Assembly: GCA_002335845.1 (NCBI GenBank)
Contig: DDCV01000120.1
Coordinates: 191-20,982 of the forward strand
DNA from: Rickettsiales bacterium UBA1997
GTDB lineage: Bacteria > Pseudomonadota > Alphaproteobacteria > Rickettsiales > UBA1997
DNA: 20,792 nt
Direction: 5' to 3'
Under the pieces are notes generated by a model. That model had not been told where the DNA came from. It ran no database searches and saw only the letters and a program-made list of their open reading frames with translations. How positions within the stretch are numbered: the first letter of the stretch is position 1; the number at the start of each line of letters is the position of its first letter. Both the position numbers and the translations under genes were made by a program. Below are positions 16,113 to 20,792 of this stretch, piece by piece.

Positions 16113-17991
16113 TTATTTTAAGGTCAGGTTTTTTAATAACTGCAATTTCAAGCTCTTTAAGATGTCTTTTTTCAATTTCCTTTGGCGCACCAGTCATCAA
16201 ATCTTGCGCTTTACCATTCATTGGAAATGGAATTATTTCACGAATATTAGGCTCATCAGCTAAAAGCATGATAATGCGATCAATTCCCGGTGCAATTCCA
16301 CCATGAGGTGGGGCACCATATTTAAAGGCATTAATCATGGCACCAAACTCTATATCAACCTGATCCTTACTATAGCCAGCAATTTCAAAGGCTTTATACA
16401 TAATTTCTGGATCATGATTACGAATAGCGCCACTTGAAAGCTCAACGCCGTTGCAAACAATATCATATTGATAGGCTTTTATTTGTAGCGGGTCATCATT
16501 TTGTAAAGCATCGAATCCTCCTTGCGGCATTGAAAATGGATTATGGGAGAAGTCGATTTTTCTTTTTTCTTCATTAAACTCATACATTGGAAAATCAATT
16601 ACCCAGCAGAATTTATAAATTGAATCATCAATTAATTGCAAATCTTCGCCGATCTTAGTTCTCACCATACCAGCAATTTTTTGTGCCTCCAATAATTTAC
16701 CACATGAAAAGAAAACCGCATCACCAGCTGATAATTGAGCTCTATTTTTAAGGTCTTGTATTTTATCCTTATCAAGAAATTTAGCAATCGGACCTTTAGC
16801 TTCGCCATTTTCGTCAAAGATAATGTAAGCAAGACCCTTGGCACCGTTACCAATAGCAAATTGAATCATTTTATCAAAAAATGAGCGAGGATTATTTGAG
16901 CATTTTGGCGCTGGAATTGCCATGATTGAAGCTCCAGAATCAATGGCTTTAGTAAATATTGAGAATCCTGAGCCAATAAAAATATCACTAGCTTCGCATA
17001 TTTCTATTGGATTGCGTAAATCTGGCTTATCAGAACCATATTTAAGCATAGATTCTTTGTAAGGAATTTTAATAAAATCTTCATCTAAAACTTTTTTTAC
17101 GCCAAATTCTGCAAAGATATTTTTAAGTAATGGTTCTAAAATTTTAAAAATATCTTCTTGCTCAACAAAGGCCATTTCAATATCAAGTTGATAGAATTCT
17201 GGAGCACGATCAGCGCGAAGATCCTCGTCACGAAAACATGGTGCAATCTGAAAATAGCGATCAAAACTAGAAAGCATTAAAAGCTGCTTGAATTGCTGAG
17301 GAGCTTGTGGCAAGGCGTAAAATTTACCATGATGAATTCTTGAGGGCACTACATAATCTCTTGCTCCTTCTGGAGAAGATGCCGTAAGAATTGGCGTTTG
17401 AATTTCAAGAAAATTATCTTGTGTCATTAAGGCTCTGATTTTAGCAATAACTTGTGAACGCAAAATGATATTTTTATGAACTCGGGCAGTTCTAAGGTCT
17501 AAAAAGCGATATTTTAATCTTAAATCTTCTGGATAATTCTCATCCTCTTTATTTATTTGAAATGGAATTTGTTTGGCTAAAGATTCTATAACTAATTCTT
17601 TAATGTGAACCTCTATTTTACCAGTTGGTATATCTTTATTAATTGTATCAGATGATCTTCTTATGACCTGACCTTTTATAGTTACAACGGATTCGTTAGT
17701 AATTCTAGCCAAATAAGAGAAGGTTCCCATATCAATATTACTAACACCATCAACAACTTCCCTGGCAACAAGATCTGTATTATTATTTAACTTATCGATT
17801 GAGGTTTTTTCAATTTCAGGAACTTGCGAAATATCAGCAACACATTGTGTGATGCCATAATGATCTCTTAAATCAAAAAATATCAAATCGCCATGATCTC
17901 TTTTACTGTGAATCCAGCCAGAAACTATGACTTCTTGATCTATTAAATTTTCATTTAATTCATTACAATTGTGAGAGCGATATTTGTTCAT
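16102..17991 (-). CDS. aspS: Aspartyl-tRNA synthetase
   Basis: AspRS charges tRNA-Asp with aspartate; in bacteria without AsnRS it may also charge tRNA-Asn for later amidation. The 629-residue product has an N-terminal OB-fold anticodon domain ([36 protein letters not shown]), class II motif 1 around [25 protein letters not shown], motif 2 [21 protein letters not shown], a bacterial GAD insertion domain, and motif 3 [19 protein letters not shown]. It is about 30 residues longer than I remember for Rickettsia AspRS; the extra part is about residues 58-92 in the OB-fold. Whether it is discriminating cannot be judged safely. It begins 15 bases after the virB3 stop and overlaps alaC by 11 bases. 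No stop or frameshift interrupts it. Confidence 0.96.
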   Translation of the reverse strand: MNKYRSHNCNELNENLIDQEVIVSGWIHSKRDHGDLIFFDLRDHYGITQCVADISQVPEIEKTSIDKLNNNTDLVAREVVDGVSNIDMGTFSYLARITNESVVTIKGQVIRRSSDTINKDIPTGKIEVHIKELVIESLAKQIPFQINKEDENYPEDLRLKYRFLDLRTARVHKNIILRSQVIAKIRALMTQDNFLEIQTPILTASSPEGARDYVVPSRIHHGKFYALPQAPQQFKQLLMLSSFDRYFQIAPCFRDEDLRADRAPEFYQLDIEMAFVEQEDIFKILEPLLKNIFAEFGVKKVLDEDFIKIPYKESMLKYGSDKPDLRNPIEICEASDIFIGSGFSIFTKAIDSGASIMAIPAPKCSNNPRSFFDKMIQFAIGNGAKGLAYIIFDENGEAKGPIAKFLDKDKIQDLKNRAQLSAGDAVFFSCGKLLEAQKIAGMVRTKIGEDLQLIDDSIYKFCWVIDFPMYEFNEEKRKIDFSHNPFSMPQGGFDALQNDDPLQIKAYQYDIVCNGVELSSGAIRNHDPEIMYKAFEIAGYSKDQVDIEFGAMINAFKYGAPPHGGIAPGIDRIIMLLADEPNIREIIPFPMNGKAQDLMTGAPKEIEKRHLKELEIAVIKKPDLKINAQ

Positions 17992-18006
17992 AAGTTTAGT
18001 TGAATT

Positions 18007-18309
18007 TTAATAAACATCATAAGAGTTTGTGCCACCATGCTTTAAGCGATTGGGGCAAACATTGCATTTTGACATGCGGGCAATAAATAGCTCAATTGCT
18101 CTTGGCTCTTTTAGGCAAATTAACCAGCCAATAAAGTGAATTCCAGGAAGCAATATAAAGAGATAGAAAAAACTGGTTGTAACAACAAACGCCAAAAGCG
18201 AAAAAATACCATTAAGTGCAGCAAAATTATAGCTCACGCCAGCAATCATAGGCGGCCTAGTTAAACCCAAGAATAAAGCATCGGCTTCAATAGTTCCAAC
18301 TGATGACAT
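18007..18309 (-). CDS. virB3: Type IV secretion system protein VirB3
   Basis: VirB3 is a small inner-membrane part of the type IV secretion machine that works with the VirB4 ATPase. The 100-residue product has the rickettsial pattern: LFLGLTRPPMIAGVSYNFAALN (12-33), two hydrophobic segments (about 22-43 and 46-65), LICLKEPRAIELFIAR (63-78), and a Cys-containing C-terminus ending in TNSYDVY. Length is typical of the family. virB4 normally follows directly; here aspS does, after 15 bases, so the gene is apart from the rest of the vir set as far as the window shows. The divergent aspC gene starts 90 bases away. The recognition rests on remembered family sequences, with no alignment run. Confidence 0.87.
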   Translation of the reverse strand: MSSVGTIEADALFLGLTRPPMIAGVSYNFAALNGIFSLLAFVVTTSFFYLFILLPGIHFIGWLICLKEPRAIELFIARMSKCNVCPNRLKHGGTNSYDVY

Positions 18310-18329
18310 TATAATAAATTAATTTAATG

Positions 18330-18358
18330 AATAGAATTGACAATGATTTTGCTATCAA
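18330..18358 (-). promoter_or_regulatory. Candidate sigma-70 promoter for virB3-aspS-alaC-trmD
   Basis: On the minus strand TTGATA (18358-18353) and TCTATT (18335-18330) are spaced by 17 bases, and the -10 ends 20 bases before the virB3 ATG. It lies in the 90-base divergent gap shared with aspC, for which I see no convincing promoter of its own. Confidence 0.35.
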
Positions 18359-18399
18359 TAAAAACTAACCGCTGAAATATTCAATTCAATATAATATTT

Positions 18400-19599
18400 A
18401 TGATTCTTTCTAAGATCCTTTCAAATGTAAAACCTTCACCAACAATTGCCGTCTCAATGAAGGCAGCAGAGTTAAAAGCTCAAGGCAAAAATATTATATC
18501 ACTTGGAATGGGAGAACCAGATTTTGATACTCCGCAAAATATCAAAGACGCAGCGATTGAGGCAATTAATGATGGCGATACTAGATATACTGCGGTTAAT
18601 GGTACAGCGCTTTTAAAAAAAGCTATCATAGAAAAGCTTAGAAGAGATAATGAATTAGACTACCAAAACAATGAGATTATAGTTAGCGTTGGTGCTAAGC
18701 ATGTAATTTATAATGCTTTAGTGGCTTCAATAAATCCTGGTGATGAAGTTATTATTCCTGCACCTTATTGGGTTTCCTATCCAGATATGGTGCTTTTATG
18801 TCAAGGTAGTCCGGTTATTATTGAAACTGAGGCTAAAAATAACTTTAAAATCACTCCCCAAGATCTTGAAAATTCTATAAGCGATAAAACAAAATGGATT
18901 ATACTCAATTCACCAAGCAATCCAACGGGTTCATGTTATGATAAAGCAGAGCTAAAAGAATTGGCTAAAATATTAATCAAATATCCTCAAGTAAATATCA
19001 TGAGTGATGATATTTATGAACATCTAATTTTTGATGATTTAGAATTTGCTACAATTGCTCAAATTGAACCAAAGCTAAAAGATCGAACTCTTATTGTAAA
19101 CGGCGTTTCAAAAGCATATGCTATGACCGGATGGAGAATAGGTTATGGCGCTGGCAATAAGGAGTTGATCAAAGCCATGTCAATGATTCAGTCACAAAGC
19201 ACTTCTTGCCCAACTTCAATTAGCCAAGCTGCATCGGTTGAAGCTTTAAATGGTACGCAAGAATACATTCCTCACAATGCCAAAATATTTCAATCGCGTC
19301 GTGATATGGTGGTAGAAATGCTTAATAAAATTGATGGATTAGAATGCAATAAACCAAATGGCGCGTTTTATGTCTTCCCTTCTTGCCAGGGTCTTTTTGG
19401 TAAAAAAACGCCTCAAGCAAAAATAATTGAATCGGATAGTGATTTTGCTACATATATCTTAGAGGAGGCTTTAGTTGCCATTGTTCCAGGGTCGGCATTT
19501 GGTAGCCCTGGATTCTTTAGAATGTCATACGCCGCCTCAGAAGATTTTTTAAGAGATGCCTTATTGCGCATTGAGTCGGCCTGTAAAAAACTTAAATAA
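18400..19599 (+). CDS. aspC: Aspartate aminotransferase, class I (subgroup Ib)
   Basis: The enzyme interconverts aspartate/2-oxoglutarate and oxaloacetate/glutamate with PLP, linking amino-acid and TCA metabolism. The 399-residue product shows the family order: SLGMGEPDFDTPQNIKDAA, YTAVNGTALLKKAI, IIVSVGAKHVIYNAL, APYWVSYPDM, LNSPSNPTGS with the PLP-contacting Asn174, the Asp pair in SDDIYEHL (203-204), Lys238 in NGVSKAYAMTGWRIGY, and the substrate-carboxylate Arg in FFRMSYAAS near the end. Length and motifs match the subgroup Ib enzymes common in alphaproteobacteria, some of which also accept prephenate. With PutA it would connect proline-derived glutamate to oxaloacetate. Its stop overlaps the dedA start in a TAATG. 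Confidence 0.92.
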   Translation: MILSKILSNVKPSPTIAVSMKAAELKAQGKNIISLGMGEPDFDTPQNIKDAAIEAINDGDTRYTAVNGTALLKKAIIEKLRRDNELDYQNNEIIVSVGAKHVIYNALVASINPGDEVIIPAPYWVSYPDMVLLCQGSPVIIETEAKNNFKITPQDLENSISDKTKWIILNSPSNPTGSCYDKAELKELAKILIKYPQVNIMSDDIYEHLIFDDLEFATIAQIEPKLKDRTLIVNGVSKAYAMTGWRIGYGAGNKELIKAMSMIQSQSTSCPTSISQAASVEALNGTQEYIPHNAKIFQSRRDMVVEMLNKIDGLECNKPNGAFYVFPSCQGLFGKKTPQAKIIESDSDFATYILEEALVAIVPGSAFGSPGFFRMSYAASEDFLRDALLRIESACKKLK

Positions 19600-20213
19600 T
19601 GCAAGCATTATTTCATGAAACAGTGAATATATTAGTTGATATTGTTGAAAAATTTGGATATTTTGGCATTTTTTTTGGCATGCTTTTAGAAAGTACTCCG
19701 GTGCCAATTCCTAGTGAATTAATAATGATTCCAGCTGGAATTGCGGCTGCAAAAGGAATAGTTAATATTTATCTAGTAATTTTTTTAGGAATTTTAGGAA
19801 ATGTTTTTGGTGCTGCAATTTGCTATTATATTTCGCTATATTTTGGTCGCAAATTTATTGTAAAATTCGGTAAATATTTCTTCTTAAAAACTGAAATAAT
19901 TGAAAAAATGGAGAATTTTTTCAAGAGACATGGGCCAATTTCAGTTTTTATTGGTCGCTTACTTCCTGGCTTTCGTCATTTCATTTCAATTCCTGCTGGG
20001 TTAGCCAAAATGAATATTAGGCTGTTTTATCTTTATACAATTCTTGGTTCAACAATTTGGACTTCTATTTTATCAACAATTGGCTATTTTATTGGCGACA
20101 ATCAAGATTTAGTTGAAAAATATCTACATGAATTATTTGAGATTGTAGTTATATCGATATTGATTATCGGCGCTTGTTATTTTTTATTCAAATCAAAAAA
20201 ATATAGAGCTTAA
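19599..20213 (+). CDS. DedA family membrane protein (SNARE-associated/VTT domain)
   Basis: DedA proteins are inner-membrane proteins; some members recycle undecaprenyl phosphate or move phospholipids across the membrane, and loss often causes envelope and drug-sensitivity defects. The 204-residue product has four to five hydrophobic segments and the family marks: Glu31 with PVPIPSE (34-40), the conserved FIGRLLPGFRHFISIPAG (117-134) with Arg120, Pro123 and Arg126, and a following membrane segment. Length is normal. The start overlaps the aspC stop by one base (TAATG), so it is probably made by translational coupling from the aspC transcript. The exact lipid substrate cannot be told from sequence. 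Confidence 0.93.
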   Translation: MQALFHETVNILVDIVEKFGYFGIFFGMLLESTPVPIPSELIMIPAGIAAAKGIVNIYLVIFLGILGNVFGAAICYYISLYFGRKFIVKFGKYFFLKTEIIEKMENFFKRHGPISVFIGRLLPGFRHFISIPAGLAKMNIRLFYLYTILGSTIWTSILSTIGYFIGDNQDLVEKYLHELFEIVVISILIIGACYFLFKSKKYRA

Positions 20214-20478
20214 AAACTTTATTACAGAATCTTTAAACCAAATTTGTGAAGGTATAAAAGCTGCAAATCAATCCTCAATAGCACCACATTATATGCCAGA
20301 CGCAGCAAAAGATTATAATACAGGCAAGTCGACAGTTGCTTATGATTATGAAGGTAAAAAAATTGACTTTGATATAATGGCTGAGGTAGCAAGCGATAAA
20401 AAACTAAATATTGCTGGTGGAATTGGTGTAAAACTAGCAAATGCAAAGACTGTATTAACTCGCGCCCTAACTAGCTAA
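20203..20478 (+). pseudogene. Small protein of unknown function, no normal start, C-terminus replaced by a palindromic element
   Basis: An open frame runs from 20164 to a TAA at 20476-20478. It contains ELKNFITESLNQICEGIKAAN, then KKIDFDIMAEVASDKK and AGGIGVKLANA. I recall a widespread family of small bacterial proteins of unknown function with this kind of N-terminal helix, a central V-FDV-V strand and a GGIGV motif, normally continuing about 30 residues to a strand ending like KF-VP. In that family the first codon falls where ATA (20203) stands here, overlapping the dedA stop. An ATG exists only at 20293, which would remove the conserved first helix. From about 20453 the frame enters a palindromic repeat that supplies the last eight residues VLTRALTS. 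A decayed gene is the simplest reading; a real product from an ATA or ATT start is possible. Confidence 0.5.
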
Positions 20479-20615
20479 CTTTTAACTACAGTATTTTCCT
20501 TCTTGAAGCTCTTCTTGAAAACTAAAGTAGCAGTAAGTACTATGGCTTTCAACAAGATCTTCAAGAAAAAAAATCTTTTTGTTAAAAGGTCAACTAGTTA
20601 GTGCACGGGTTAATA
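20453..20615. repeat. 163-bp near full-length palindrome (rickettsial palindromic-element-like or MITE)
   Basis: The left arm (20453-20529) and the reverse complement of the right arm (20538-20615) align over their whole length with one single-base gap, about 61 of 78 positions identical by hand, around an 8-base loop (20530-20537). The best blocks are TATTAAC, CTAACTAG, TTTTAAC, CTTGAAG and TTGAAA. Several mismatches would be G-U pairs in RNA. As RNA it would fold into one long hairpin. It encodes no transposase. It supplies the C-terminus of the small gene before it, as palindromic elements in Rickettsia do when inserted in genes. No target-site duplication is clear. Confidence 0.7.
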
Positions 20616-20619
20616 ACTA

Positions 20620-20655
20620 GTCAAGACCCTTTAGTAATTAATCTTGGGTCTAGAC
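20620..20655. repeat. Facing 10-bp inverted repeats, possible IS end(s)
   Basis: GTCAAGACCC (20620-20629) and GGGTCTAGAC (20646-20655) are inverted copies with 9 of 10 bases matching, 16 bases apart. The right copy lies 5 bases outside the transposase stop codon, where the terminal repeat of an insertion sequence is expected. The left copy points the other way, as if another element ended there. It could also be a plain hairpin. Confidence 0.35.
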
Positions 20656-20659
20656 AACT

Positions 20660-20792
20660 TTAGAGAGGAAAATCCCTCAACATTTTTAATATTATAGTAT
20701 ATAAATCTAATTTTCTATTATTAAATCTAAACTCACATTCTTTCAAATGAAGAGCAAATTTATCATCTGTTAATCCGTTAAATTTTGCTAAT
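20660..20792 (-). CDS. IS1595-family (ISXO2-like) transposase, C-terminal fragment cut by the window edge
   Basis: Read on the minus strand from the right edge, 43 residues precede a TAA stop at 20662-20660. They begin LAKFNGLTDDKFALHLKECE and continue FRFNNRKLDLYTIILKMLR, ending DFPL. The KFNG----KF-LHLKECEFR-N-R pattern is the C-terminal end of ISXO2-like DDE transposases of the IS1595 group, where the Glu in LKECEFRFN is close to the end of the catalytic domain. The N-terminal zinc-binding part and the catalytic Asp residues would lie beyond the window, so it cannot be judged whether the copy is intact. It marks the start of a mobile element next to the decayed small gene. Confidence 0.75.
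   Translation of the reverse strand, partial: LAKFNGLTDDKFALHLKECEFRFNNRKLDLYTIILKMLRDFPL
20660..20792 (-). mobile_element. Insertion sequence of the IS1595 group, partial (extends past the right edge)
   Basis: The element is inferred from the transposase C-terminus. Its inner boundary is probably at about 20646, at the GGGTCTAGAC repeat. The other terminal repeat and any target duplication are outside the window. Confidence 0.55.

Noticed and set aside
17770..17781. AGATCTTGTTG (minus strand) in aspS shared with the palindrome's right arm
   Set aside because: An 11-base match without any flanking similarity or palindrome in aspS; not enough to claim that the aspS insert came from the element.
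18390..18395. TATAAT 4 bases before the aspC ATG
   Set aside because: Too close to the start for a normal leader, and no -35 hexamer at the right distance; also chance in A/T-rich sequence unless leaderless.
20222..20446. Open frame antisense to the small unknown gene
   Set aside because: Its translation is Leu/Tyr/Gln-rich low-complexity with no motif; it is the shadow of the plus-strand frame that carries the recognisable pattern.

Overview
The window is AT-rich chromosomal DNA from an alphaproteobacterium, most likely a member of Rickettsiales. The evidence is a small VirB3 of the rickettsial type (ending in a TNSYD-Y tail), compact housekeeping genes with overlapping ends, very low G+C, little visible Shine-Dalgarno sequence, and a large palindromic intergenic element like those known from Rickettsia. 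The gene set is informative. LptD implies an LPS outer membrane, which Anaplasmataceae lack. Dxr implies the MEP isoprenoid route, which the genus Rickettsia has lost. A lineage outside both, such as a Midichloria-like or deep-branching rickettsial symbiont, fits best; this is inference from gene content, not phylogeny.

Left block, positions 32-12228, all on the minus strand and so transcribed right to left: dcd (dCTP deaminase), a secreted intradiol-dioxygenase-like protein, putA (proline catabolism), rbfA-dxr-rseP-yajC (four tightly packed or overlapping genes: ribosome maturation, isoprenoid synthesis, intramembrane protease, Sec accessory protein), then secD and lptD, each behind a gap of roughly 240-300 bases. 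The theme is envelope biogenesis and protein export, plus amino-acid fuel use.

Middle block, 12322-18309: a Kef-type cation/proton antiporter on the plus strand, converging on a minus-strand cluster virB3-aspS-alaC-trmD with very short spacers or overlaps. A 12-bp A/T-only inverted repeat lies at the point of convergence.

Right block, 18400-20792: aspC and dedA on the plus strand, joined by a TAATG overlap. They are followed by accessory sequence: a small gene of unknown function with no normal start codon and a replaced C-terminus, a 163-bp near full-length palindrome (20453-20615) that supplies that C-terminus, a pair of facing 10-bp inverted repeats, and the 3' end of an IS1595/ISXO2-type transposase running off the edge. 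No rRNA, tRNA, CRISPR array or phage module was seen. Most of the window is ordinary core genome. The points most worth a second look are the palindrome inside a coding region, the secreted dioxygenase-like protein missing two of four iron ligands, and the isolated virB3 fused into a tRNA-synthetase cluster.
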